Shown here piece by piece: positions 26,201 to 34,141 of a DNA stretch of 64,000 nucleotides. Position 1 is the stretch's first letter. Each line of letters starts with the position of its first letter. Where the stretch lies: positions 21,797 to 85,796 of the IMG/VR virus record IMGVR_UViG_3300017987_000070. One strand, written 5' to 3'. The stretch comes from a virus. The translations under genes were made by a program, and so were the position numbers. Below the pieces are notes generated by a model. It saw only the letters and a list, made by a program, of their open reading frames with translations, made no database searches and had not been told where the DNA came from.

Positions 26201-29200
26201 ATGCCCGCTACACCCCCACAGTTCAATCGAGTCCAGGGAGGCACGTCCACCACGTTGAATCTGGTCACGACGATCCGCGATCAGGTCTTCACCGGGGTCA
26301 TTGATACCAACACCGTCGACCTCCAAGTGAGCGTGGACGGTGCTCCTTTTCGCGCGGACCCAACGCTCGTGGAGTTCGATCAGTCCACGTTCACGATCCC
26401 CAACAGGAACGTGTTCCCTGACGGCTTGAGCTTGAACTTCGGGAGGAACGTCATCCAAGTGCGCGCCGTGGACACCACTGGAGCGGTCTCGTCTCCCTCT
26501 ACTGTCACGGTCGACCTCCTCCGTGAAACCGAGGTGGACCTCGTGAGCGCTCCTCCTACGGGCATCCGTCTACGCAGGAAGCGTGCCAGCGTGGAGGTCG
26601 TTTTCGCTCAAAGCGATCTCCAGAACGTGAGAGGTTACAATGTTTACGCGTCTACCGAGCCCGGAGGGGGGACCTCGGGTTACTTCAAGCTCAACCGAGA
26701 CCTCATCACCGACGTGGCGTTTCAAGAAGAAACTCTCACCGCTGTATCTGAGAATGACACCTCCACTTCGGGCATCAGGACCGTGTTCTTGGACTCGGAG
26801 TTCGGTGAGGTCGGGGTCACTATTGATCAAAGAGACTTCAACGATACCGTCCTCTCCTCGAATGAGACCCAGTTGGTAGACGCGTCCCTGGGGGGAGCGA
26901 GACTGAAGGTCACCACGACCGTCGAGAGCGTGACGACCACGAACTTCCTCCTCTTCGAACATAACCGAAGTGCGACCGAAGCTCAAGGCACGATCAACAA
27001 TGAGTTCTTCGTGGACATCCCCGATGATGAGCCCTTGTACTACGTGATCACCACGGTGGTCTACGACCCCATCACCAATCGAGAGATAGAGTCTGCGTTC
27101 TCCTCGGAACTCACGGGACTCCCCCTGGCGATTGATTCCCAGATTCGAGAGATTCCCCGTAGGACTCGCTTTGACGTCTCAGAGGATTACATTGACTCGA
27201 TTTTGAGCATAGACAATGAGATATCGGTCATCCCAGGGTCGGTAGTACGGGACATCTTCATTGACCCGTTCGCCACGGAAGCCGAGCGCCTGTACTTCGT
27301 AGCGGACTTTATCTCACGTTCGCAGAGCTTCGCGACGTTGCTCGTAGTCGACGGGTCCGATTCCTACAAGGCAGCTCTTGCTTCGGCTCTTGGAATCAAC
27401 GCCACGACTGACGTGCAGCCGATCATCGACGACAGTTTCGACAAGCTCGCGGGGAACAATCAGGTCACACGTCAGGGTGCAGAGATCGCCTTGGGTGAAG
27501 TGGTGTTCTTCACTCCCAACGAACCTACTCAGGACATCGTGATCGAAGCCGGTACGTCTGTAGGCACCGACAGTAACGTCACCTTCACGGTGACCGCCAC
27601 AACAACACTGCCCTTCGCAGATCGCGCCTCTTACTTCAACCTTCAGCGTCAACGCTATGAGATCACGGTCCCCGTGCAAGCCGACGATGCAGGATCAGCA
27701 GGGAACGTCCCTGCGAACACGATCCGCAACACGCTCGGAGGCGTGGGCACGCTTCAGGTGACGAACCTCGAAGCGACTCAGTTTGGACGCGACGAAGAGT
27801 CCAACGAAGACCTCGCCACCCGAGCCATCCTCGCGTTCTCATCAGTGGACGCAGGAACCGAAGCGGGCTATCTTGCCACCGCGCTCAGACAGCAAGGGGT
27901 GTTCAGGGCACTCGTGGTAGAAGCGGGCGATCAGTACATGGCACGCGACTACGACGAAGTTCGTATGAAGAACATCGGAGGCAAGGTTGACGTCTGGGTT
28001 CAAGGCGAGAAGCTCGTCACCGTCTCTGACACCTTCGCGTTGCAGTTCGATGTGGAGAGGGATGTACGCTTCTTCCTCGACTCCAACCCTTCGGACCTCA
28101 TCTTCGTGGCAGACGACGACCGTTTGTCTCCCGAGGCTCCCATCACTCAAGTGTTGGGTGAGACCCCCAGTGAGATCGCGCAAGGGTTTGGGTTCAGGAA
28201 CCTCACGTCGGGAGAGACGTTTGACCTCTCCGGCGTGGCGATTCTCGACTTCAACCGTATCCAGCTCAACACGGCGATCCCACAACCTGCGGTCAACCCA
28301 AACGACCTCATTTCAGGAGACTACAGGTTCCGTGAGAGTGATCAGTTCGTGTTCACCCGACAGCCGGTAAGGAGCGTCAACTCCGTGCAGAGCATCACCT
28401 CGGGGGACACTCTCGCCCGAGGGACCAACTACGACCTCTTCAAGCTCGAAGATCCTCTCTTCGAGGGGGAGTCGACGCAGGCTCAAGACTTCTTGCAAAT
28501 CACGCAGGCCAACGGCATTCCCACAGGTGATGTGGTCATCGTGAACAACGAGAGCCACGTGCTCATCGGTCAAATCCCCGAGGCGTTGAACAACCTGGGT
28601 GTAAGTCCTCTTACGGTACGCGTGTTCAACCTGGGTCGCACCATCGAGTATGCGGGACCCACGGCAGCTACCCCGGACTTCTTTATCAACCCCGGTGACG
28701 AGACGACTCCTCTGGAGCTTGTCCGCAACCCAGATGGTACGATCACCAACGGTCAAGAAGTCGTCGTCGACTACGAACACGATGAGAACTTCTCCGTCGA
28801 GTACGTCATCAACGAGGTGGTACAAGACGTCCAGAACGCCGTGGAAGCTCAAAGGCACGTAACGGCTGATGTTCTGGTCAAGCAGGCGATTGAGAACCCG
28901 GTGGACCTCGAAATCACGATCGTGCTGGCTCCTGGCGCGGTTCAAGCAGTCGTGGACGCTGCGGTAAGGACCAACGTGTCTCAGTTGCTCAACTCTCTGG
29001 GCATCGGTGAGCCCGTCCACCAGAGCGACATCCTTCGGGTGATTGAGAACACTCCGGGCGTGGACTACGTGGTGGTGCCTCTCGCGCGACTGACACACGC
29101 AGACGACAACCTCATCGTGAGGGAAGTCCTGAACAACGCGTTCACCTTCTTGGAGCAGACCGCCGTGTCCAAGCTCTATGTTCTACAAGACGCGCTCAAC

Positions 29201-29605
29201 TTCTCGACGAGTGATGGGGGTGGTGCCGACAATCTACACAAGGGCGTCTTCCAAGATCGCCTCCCCTTGACCCTCGTGTCTTCTTATGCAGGGCTAGGAA
29301 GCAGGACGAACGCGGCTCTGATCGTGGGCAACGGAGGACTCATCATTGACGGGTACTCCGACGACACGACGCTTGAAGCCGCAGGGTTCGACACAGAGGC
29401 GGAGAAGACAGCTCAGAGGTTGGCCCTCACGGCAAATCGAATCTTCCTCTCCCTGGAGAACGCGGACTCTCCCGAGAACCACGAGTACGAGGTCACTTAC
29501 GCCTCCTCGGGGGATACACAGACTCGGAGCACCATCACGCTCACGGATGTGACCTACGCGGAGCTTGGAGACCTGACGATCACGTTCCGTGCTGCCGGTA
29601 CCTGA
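26201..29605 (+). CDS. Baseplate J-like wedge protein with fibronectin-like N-terminus
   Basis: 1134 aa. The Baseplate_J (gpJ/gp6-like) core is clear near residues 490-560: GSAGNVPANTIRNTLGG, then TNLEATQFGRDEESNEDLATR and GTEAGYLATALRQQGVFRALVV. The first ~300 residues form Ig/FN3-like strands (VRGYNVYASTEPGGG, YVITTVVYDP), which is unusual for gpJ and may project outward. C-terminal ~350 residues include PVDLEITIVLAPG and an alpha/beta segment typical of gpJ C-domains. The protein would link the wedge ring around the hub. Starts three bases after the gp25-like stop. Confidence 0.8.
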   Translation: MPATPPQFNRVQGGTSTTLNLVTTIRDQVFTGVIDTNTVDLQVSVDGAPFRADPTLVEFDQSTFTIPNRNVFPDGLSLNFGRNVIQVRAVDTTGAVSSPSTVTVDLLRETEVDLVSAPPTGIRLRRKRASVEVVFAQSDLQNVRGYNVYASTEPGGGTSGYFKLNRDLITDVAFQEETLTAVSENDTSTSGIRTVFLDSEFGEVGVTIDQRDFNDTVLSSNETQLVDASLGGARLKVTTTVESVTTTNFLLFEHNRSATEAQGTINNEFFVDIPDDEPLYYVITTVVYDPITNREIESAFSSELTGLPLAIDSQIREIPRRTRFDVSEDYIDSILSIDNEISVIPGSVVRDIFIDPFATEAERLYFVADFISRSQSFATLLVVDGSDSYKAALASALGINATTDVQPIIDDSFDKLAGNNQVTRQGAEIALGEVVFFTPNEPTQDIVIEAGTSVGTDSNVTFTVTATTTLPFADRASYFNLQRQRYEITVPVQADDAGSAGNVPANTIRNTLGGVGTLQVTNLEATQFGRDEESNEDLATRAILAFSSVDAGTEAGYLATALRQQGVFRALVVEAGDQYMARDYDEVRMKNIGGKVDVWVQGEKLVTVSDTFALQFDVERDVRFFLDSNPSDLIFVADDDRLSPEAPITQVLGETPSEIAQGFGFRNLTSGETFDLSGVAILDFNRIQLNTAIPQPAVNPNDLISGDYRFRESDQFVFTRQPVRSVNSVQSITSGDTLARGTNYDLFKLEDPLFEGESTQAQDFLQITQANGIPTGDVVIVNNESHVLIGQIPEALNNLGVSPLTVRVFNLGRTIEYAGPTAATPDFFINPGDETTPLELVRNPDGTITNGQEVVVDYEHDENFSVEYVINEVVQDVQNAVEAQRHVTADVLVKQAIENPVDLEITIVLAPGAVQAVVDAAVRTNVSQLLNSLGIGEPVHQSDILRVIENTPGVDYVVVPLARLTHADDNLIVREVLNNAFTFLEQTAVSKLYVLQDALNFSTSDGGGADNLHKGVFQDRLPLTLVSSYAGLGSRTNAALIVGNGGLIIDGYSDDTTLEAAGFDTEAEKTAQRLALTANRIFLSLENADSPENHEYEVTYASSGDTQTRSTITLTDVTYAELGDLTITFRAAGT

Positions 29606-29617
29606 TAGGAGACCCAT

Positions 29618-30928
29618 ATGGCCGATAACGGATTCAACGGGGAGAAGCAGTTCCCCTACCCCCTCACGCACACAGGGAAGGGTTACGACCTCGCAGTCCA
29701 GACGCGAGCGACTGCGATCCAAAGCTCCCTCCAGGGGTTCCTGGCGTCCAACTACCGCGCGACCATCCCTTCCCCCGAGTACGCCAAGTTCCTGCGGTCT
29801 ATCTCGTTTGAACTCGCCAAGCTCACCGTAGGTCTGGAAGAGCTTAGCGCGGACATTGACTTCGGAGAGGTGCGTCCCGAGTTCCTCTTCCAGACCGTCG
29901 CCTACTACATCTTTCGGGATGGGGACCTCCCTGACCTTGAGCTATCGGACGAGGGGTTCAGGGAGTTCCTGTTGACCATCTTGGAGATCTTCTTTCAGGG
30001 GTCCACCCCAGAGAGCATCCGTGACGCAGTGAGACTCTTCACCGAGGAGAACTTCACGCTCAAGGAGAACTTCGTCGAAGCGCGTTCCCCTACATCACCC
30101 CTGGACATCTCGGATCAGTTCGGCTTTACGGTGGAGTTTGACCTCCAGAACGGTCAGTTCCCTCCCGACCTCTTCACGCTCCAAGACAACATCAACCTCC
30201 TGATCAAGATCGTCAAGCCCGCACACACGCTGTTCACGGTCTCATACCTCTTCCAAGACGACTATTCTGGCCCCGTAGACGACGATGGGAACGTCGCCCT
30301 GGACGATGTGTCTCTGGCCCTCGTAGACAGGCGCTATGACGACGTGAGGCGCTACTGTAAGGGGATGGCAGGCTGGTCAGCGTCAACGGGTTTCGGGACG
30401 CTGGGGTCTCTGTTCACCTTCCGAGACGAAGCTGTAAGTTCACCCTTGTCATCGGTTCGTGTTGGTGCTACACTGACGATCACATCAGGCCCAAACACGG
30501 GAGTGTACCGTGTCACAGGGAACGTAGACGATGACGCCGTGACGATCACTCCTCGCTTGAAGGAACCCGAGACCGACATTGAGTACAAGATCGAAGTGGA
30601 CCGCTTGGGTAAGAATCAAGAGAGGTTCATTCAAGGCGAGGACGCTTCAGCTCAGTTCAAGAGCCCGTTGATCTTCGACATCGAACTGGACGGTCCTTAT
30701 ACCGTGGCAGGTGGAGGGAACTTCACGGCGACGGCAGTAGGGAACTTCTCGGGCGATGTCACCTACGAGTGGAATTTCGGTGACGGCGACTTCCTTTATG
30801 ATGATGCAACGGGAACTATGGCGACGTTCACAGCGCCCGTAGGACCCGCCGAGAGGCTCATCCGAGTCAAAGGAACAACCGCTGATGGTCGTGTAAGAGT
30901 GGCAGAGACCACCGTGACCATCACCTGA
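29618..30928 (+). CDS. Baseplate protein (gpI-like position) with C-terminal PKD domain
   Basis: 436 aa with TAGGAG upstream of the ATG. Residues 30-200 are helical, with PEFLFQTVAYYIFRDGDLPD and a segment ending in LLIKIVKPAHTLFTVSY, compatible with a gpI-type tail protein that follows gpJ. The C-terminal ~85 residues are a PKD (Ig-like) domain: VTYEWNFGDGDFLYDD (~380-395) carries the WNFGDG hallmark. PKD and FN3 domains on virion surfaces are thought to bind carbohydrate or cell-surface ligands. gpI assignment rests mainly on position. Confidence 0.62.
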   Translation: MADNGFNGEKQFPYPLTHTGKGYDLAVQTRATAIQSSLQGFLASNYRATIPSPEYAKFLRSISFELAKLTVGLEELSADIDFGEVRPEFLFQTVAYYIFRDGDLPDLELSDEGFREFLLTILEIFFQGSTPESIRDAVRLFTEENFTLKENFVEARSPTSPLDISDQFGFTVEFDLQNGQFPPDLFTLQDNINLLIKIVKPAHTLFTVSYLFQDDYSGPVDDDGNVALDDVSLALVDRRYDDVRRYCKGMAGWSASTGFGTLGSLFTFRDEAVSSPLSSVRVGATLTITSGPNTGVYRVTGNVDDDAVTITPRLKEPETDIEYKIEVDRLGKNQERFIQGEDASAQFKSPLIFDIELDGPYTVAGGGNFTATAVGNFSGDVTYEWNFGDGDFLYDDATGTMATFTAPVGPAERLIRVKGTTADGRVRVAETTVTIT

Positions 30929-30939
30929 AAGGAGTTGCT

Positions 30940-31239
30940 ATGCCCGTAAATTATGGAAAGTTCGCTAAAAAAGACCTCGAACCCGAGGTCGTAGCGGAAC
31001 TGGAGAAGCTTTCAGAGTACCTTGAGATTCATGGCGCACCCCAATCCTCGGTAGAAATGCTTACACGCCCTAGTCTTGCTGCTCCTGAGAGGCGCTTTAA
31101 CTCCAAGGTGGGACCCCTGAGTGTCCTCACCTTCGGCGCACCGAACCCTGAGATTGGAGCCCGAGCTGTCCGAAGGATTCGCAAGAAGCTAGCCAAGGCT
31201 TACCCTGACATGAAGCAGCCCGAGGAAACGAAAGTATGA
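30940..31239 (+). CDS. Small basic protein of unknown function
   Basis: 99 aa with an excellent ribosome binding site (AAAGGAGTTGCT before ATG). Acidic helix at residues 10-30, C-terminus basic (RAVRRIRKKLAKAYPDMK). Last gene group of the structural operon. Stop overlaps the next start as ATGA at 31236. Confidence 0.6.
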   Translation: MPVNYGKFAKKDLEPEVVAELEKLSEYLEIHGAPQSSVEMLTRPSLAAPERRFNSKVGPLSVLTFGAPNPEIGARAVRRIRKKLAKAYPDMKQPEETKV

Positions 31240-31367
31240 AATGTAAGCTTAACGCCCTGGTTCTTGTAGACGAGGCTCTCGTGAAGAGCGCCGGTAAGCT
31301 TCGTGATAGACTCAAAGACCGCTATCCCGAACTCCACCAGAAGTACCAATCGTGGGAGCCGAAATGA
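31236..31367 (+). CDS. 43-aa protein, translationally coupled
   Basis: Starts inside the previous stop (ATGA) and ends inside the next start (ATGA at 31364). The product begins MKCKLNALVLVDEALVKSAG and is a basic amphipathic helix rich in Lys/Arg, ending SWEPK. Double coupling and clean reading make it a real gene candidate despite its size. No function suggested. Confidence 0.5.
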   Translation: MKCKLNALVLVDEALVKSAGKLRDRLKDRYPELHQKYQSWEPK

Positions 31368-31774
31368 ACTTTTCCAGACCGTACATGAGCCCTGATCGGA
31401 TGCGAGGCATGTTCTCGTGTGAGCCCGGTTGGCATTCTCTGATCGAAGAGTTCGTCACCTCTGTCGACGAAATGATGAGTCAGGATGACAACCCTCTGGG
31501 TCTGTCTCCCTGGAAAGACTTCAGGGTGCTTCAGGTGAAGCAGAAGTGGGGCACGCTCACTATCTATTACACGGGAGAGCCTGAGCACCGGAAGCAAGAC
31601 CTCATCTCCCTCGTGTACGGTCTGGCAGAAAGGTCGGAATCCATGTGCGAGGAGTGCGGCAAGGTCTTCGACAAGCCCCATATGAACGCCCGGTGCTCCG
31701 ACGAATGCGAAGAGACTCGATTGGAGCGCAGGCAGAGGCTCGTCATGGCTCGGAAAGAGTCGAAGAAGAAGTGA
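31364..31774 (+). CDS. Zinc-knuckle protein of unknown function
   Basis: 136 aa from ATG 31364 with GGGAG upstream; an in-frame GTG at 31352 is less likely because ATG is coupled by ATGA to the previous stop. Contains GWHSLIEEF, VLQVKQKWGTLTIYYTG (~60-76) and a two-pair cysteine motif CEECGKVFDKPHMNARCSDEC (~97-117, key residues two CxxC-like pairs), then a basic tail ending in Lys. The combination of a VKxKxG strand with a CxxCG knuckle is seen in a common family of small phage/bacterial proteins without assigned function. Last gene before the operon terminator. Confidence 0.6.
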   Translation: MNFSRPYMSPDRMRGMFSCEPGWHSLIEEFVTSVDEMMSQDDNPLGLSPWKDFRVLQVKQKWGTLTIYYTGEPEHRKQDLISLVYGLAERSESMCEECGKVFDKPHMNARCSDECEETRLERRQRLVMARKESKKK

Positions 31775-31784
31775 TAGCTTCTTC

Positions 31785-31813
31785 TTGAAGATCTGGGGAT
31801 AAGCCGCTATAAG
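31785..31813 (+). promoter_or_regulatory. Recurrent phage promoter, copy B (plus strand)
   Basis: TTGAAG (31785-31790), 17-base spacer ending in CGC, TATAAG (31808-31813). TTGAAGATCT parallels TTCAAAATCT of copies A and E with identical spacing to TATA. The predicted start (~31820) lies past the left arm of the terminator hairpin. Confidence 0.6.
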
Positions 31814-31855
31814 AGGGTGAAAGCTTCTACGGAAGCAACACCCTCTTTCTTTTTG
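31811..31855 (+). terminator. Intrinsic terminator of the structural operon
   Basis: AAGAGGGTG (31811-31819) pairs with CACCCTCTT (31839-31847); inside, GCTTC-TACG-GAAGC (31823-31836) is closed by a stable UNCG-type tetraloop; a T-rich run follows (31846-31854). Its left arm overlaps the -10 box of promoter B. Confidence 0.72.
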
Positions 31856-31866
31856 GAGTCCGAGTC

Positions 31867-33936
31867 ATGCATGTAGATAGCAACGAAACGAAGCTGGACG
31901 TGGTGGGAGATGTTCACGGGTGCTACGACGAGTTGATCGAACTCGTCGAGAAGCTCGGATACGTCAAGGGGGAACGTGATTCCCTGTACCGTCACCCCGA
32001 GGGACGCCATCTGGTCTTCGTGGGTGACCTCACCGACCGTGGCCCGAAGAACCGTCTCGCCCTTCTGTTTGCTCTGAGGCATTCGGAGGCGGGTCTTGCC
32101 ACATACGTGCAGGGGAACCACGACAACAAGCTTGGGCGCGTGCTCAAGGGCAATGACGTTTACATCGGACATGGCCTTCAGGACACGTTGGATGAGCTAC
32201 AGGACATGAGCGCTGATCAGAAGCTCAAGCTCTCTGAGCGCATCCTGAGCCTCCCCATCTACGCGACGTTCGACGGCGGAAAGCTCCTCGTGGCACACGC
32301 CGCTCCTCCGCCCAAGGGTGCTTCCCGTAAGAAAGCCTTCTCCACTTGCCTGTATGGTCACACGACGGGGAGGAAGACCGAAAAGGGGTTCCCCGAGCGT
32401 CTGAACTGGGTCCCGACCTACAACGCGGAGGCGGGTGATGATACGCCCTTTGTGGTGTACGGTCACGTGACGCACAAGGAGGCGTACCTCACGGACCACG
32501 CGTGCTGTATCGACACGGCGTGCTTCGCGGGGAACAAGCTCTCTGCGTTCCGCTACCCGGAGCACAAGATCGTCTCGGTGAAGTCGCAGCAGTCGTGGGA
32601 TGGGGAGACGGATCTCGTCTTGCATGACAAGAAGAACGCTCCTACTCCCACGCGAGGCATCAAGGCGTCTCCTATGACGACGCTTCACCTCCCCACGCTC
32701 TTGAAGAGGCTTCGTGAGAATGAGGAGGAGGTCCTCTACCTCATTGACACGGACCCGAAGCTCAAGAAGAGAGAGCACGAGAACGGGCTCATCATCGCGA
32801 ACTCGTCACCCGCGCTTTTCGAGCCGGAGGAAGAGCACCAGATGTACGCCAAGGGGATCGTCTACACGCGTGACCCCTACCGTCTGGTGTCTCTTCCTCT
32901 CATCAAGATGTTCAACCACACGATGCGAGAGATCTCGGACAACACGACGAAAGAGATGCTCGCGGACAAGGAGGTGAGCGTCATCTTCCCTGACAAGGCA
33001 GACGGCACCATGATTCAGGTGTTCGAGCACGACGGGGAGGTGTACCTGACGACGCGCTCTGTACTGGAAGGTACTGAGACTGACATGGATGAGGGGAACT
33101 TCGACTATGTGGGAGAAGCGAGGAAGATCCTCGCGGAGAAGTACCCTCTGGCGTTGAAGCATGACATCGTGAAGACGTACAGTCTCGTCTTCGAGATGAT
33201 TCACCCTGACACGCGTATCGTCACCGACTACGGGGACCGTCGTGACATGGTTCTCCTCGCAGTGTACGATCACGTTGAGAACTGCTACAAGTCGAGCGAC
33301 TTCCTCAACCGGATGCCCTACCTCTACGGCTTCACGGTAGGGAAGAATCACTCTCCTGACACGGGCAGCTTCGACGGGGACGTCAAGGCGATCCTCGATC
33401 ACCTCGACACCGAGTATGACAACATGCCGGAAGGCGTGATCGCGGTCTTCGAGAAGGAAGGGGAGATTCAGCACCGGGTCAAGATCAAGACGCAGGACTA
33501 CCTTCGTTACCACCGTCTGAAGTTCCACTGCACCTACAAGAGCGTGGTGCAGATGGCGTGGTTCAATGAGGACCTACACGAGTGGGATGCCTTCCTGGCG
33601 TACCTTCGAGAGAACGGTCTGACCGAGGAAGAGGTCGAGAGCTTCTACAAGGAGCACTTCGAGGAGTTCAAGGTCTGGCTCGACAGCGTGAAGGCGCGGC
33701 AGGAGGAGGTCCTGTCCTGGCTCGAAGGGTACAACTCTGGGGTTGACACCTCGGACAAGCGCCTGTACTATAAGAACCTAGCGATGACTGCCAAGGAGCA
33801 GAAGCCCGACGTCTTCGGGCTCATCATGCTCGCAGCTCGAAAAGGAATCGACCTCATTGAAGTCATGAGGGCCTTCCCTGCCTATGACGGCTTCAAGGGG
33901 GAGGTGGATAAGTGGAGGAAAGAGAATGAAGCTTGA
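31867..33936 (+). CDS. Metallophosphatase / RNA ligase (Rnl1-type) fusion
   Basis: 689 aa, GGAG eight bases before ATG. Residues 10-250 form a binuclear metallophosphatase like the central domain of bacterial Pnkp and PrpE: GDVHGCYDEL (14-23), GDLTDRGP (53-60), GNHD (83-86), later YGHVTHKEAY. Residues ~350-560 form a T4 RNA ligase 1-type nucleotidyltransferase: motif I KADGT with the adenylation Lys at 377, motif III VFEMIHPDTRIV (441-452), motif IV EGVIAVF (522-528), motif V RVKIKTQDYLRYH (537-549). The phosphatase would clear 3' phosphates (and possibly 2',3'-cyclic ends) and the ligase would join RNA. In bacterial Pnkp the kinase, phosphatase and ligase are one chain; here the kinase-type domain is a separate gene (59403-59924). 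Own promoter (copy B). Confidence 0.85.
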   Translation: MHVDSNETKLDVVGDVHGCYDELIELVEKLGYVKGERDSLYRHPEGRHLVFVGDLTDRGPKNRLALLFALRHSEAGLATYVQGNHDNKLGRVLKGNDVYIGHGLQDTLDELQDMSADQKLKLSERILSLPIYATFDGGKLLVAHAAPPPKGASRKKAFSTCLYGHTTGRKTEKGFPERLNWVPTYNAEAGDDTPFVVYGHVTHKEAYLTDHACCIDTACFAGNKLSAFRYPEHKIVSVKSQQSWDGETDLVLHDKKNAPTPTRGIKASPMTTLHLPTLLKRLRENEEEVLYLIDTDPKLKKREHENGLIIANSSPALFEPEEEHQMYAKGIVYTRDPYRLVSLPLIKMFNHTMREISDNTTKEMLADKEVSVIFPDKADGTMIQVFEHDGEVYLTTRSVLEGTETDMDEGNFDYVGEARKILAEKYPLALKHDIVKTYSLVFEMIHPDTRIVTDYGDRRDMVLLAVYDHVENCYKSSDFLNRMPYLYGFTVGKNHSPDTGSFDGDVKAILDHLDTEYDNMPEGVIAVFEKEGEIQHRVKIKTQDYLRYHRLKFHCTYKSVVQMAWFNEDLHEWDAFLAYLRENGLTEEEVESFYKEHFEEFKVWLDSVKARQEEVLSWLEGYNSGVDTSDKRLYYKNLAMTAKEQKPDVFGLIMLAARKGIDLIEVMRAFPAYDGFKGEVDKWRKENEA

Positions 33937-33942
33937 GGTCCT

Positions 33943-34110
33943 ATGAGGTGGCTAGACAAACCTATTCGGTGGACCTTCTGGCATACCCTCATCCTTACGG
34001 TGAGTGTGCTCGGAGCCCTCTACCTAATGGACGCACCCCTACGAATCATGGTATACGCTGCCTGCGTTTACCCTACCATTCACATAGCCATGCGTATTCT
34101 GAGAGGATAA
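33943..34110 (+). CDS. 55-aa two-helix membrane protein
   Basis: ATG 33943 lies eight bases after the ligase stop region with GAGGT upstream. The product starts MRWLDKPIRW and has two hydrophobic spans (FWHTLILTVSVLGALYL and IMVYAACVYPTIHIAM) and ends in RILRG. An overlapping TTG-start frame (33933-34136) has no plausible composition and is rejected. Small two-span proteins include some holins, but there is no lysis gene next to it, so that role is only a possibility. Confidence 0.5.
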   Translation: MRWLDKPIRWTFWHTLILTVSVLGALYLMDAPLRIMVYAACVYPTIHIAMRILRG

Positions 34111-34141
34111 CATGCGTATGTCTTGACGGTTTGTGAGAGGG

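Noticed and set aside
28313-29098. 261-codon minus-strand frame in the gpJ-like gene
   Set aside because: Antisense shadow of a convincing baseplate gene.
32806-33528. 240-codon minus-strand frame in the ligase gene
   Set aside because: Composition (Val/Arg/His-rich) is that of antisense codons; the plus strand carries ligase motifs.
33943-34110. Calling the two-span protein a holin
   Set aside because: No endolysin or spanin gene adjacent; membrane topology alone is not enough.
33933-34136. 67-codon plus-strand frame starting at TTG
   Set aside because: Overlaps the 55-aa two-span membrane protein, which has an ATG and ribosome binding site; the TTG frame is His/Pro/Ser-rich with no signal.
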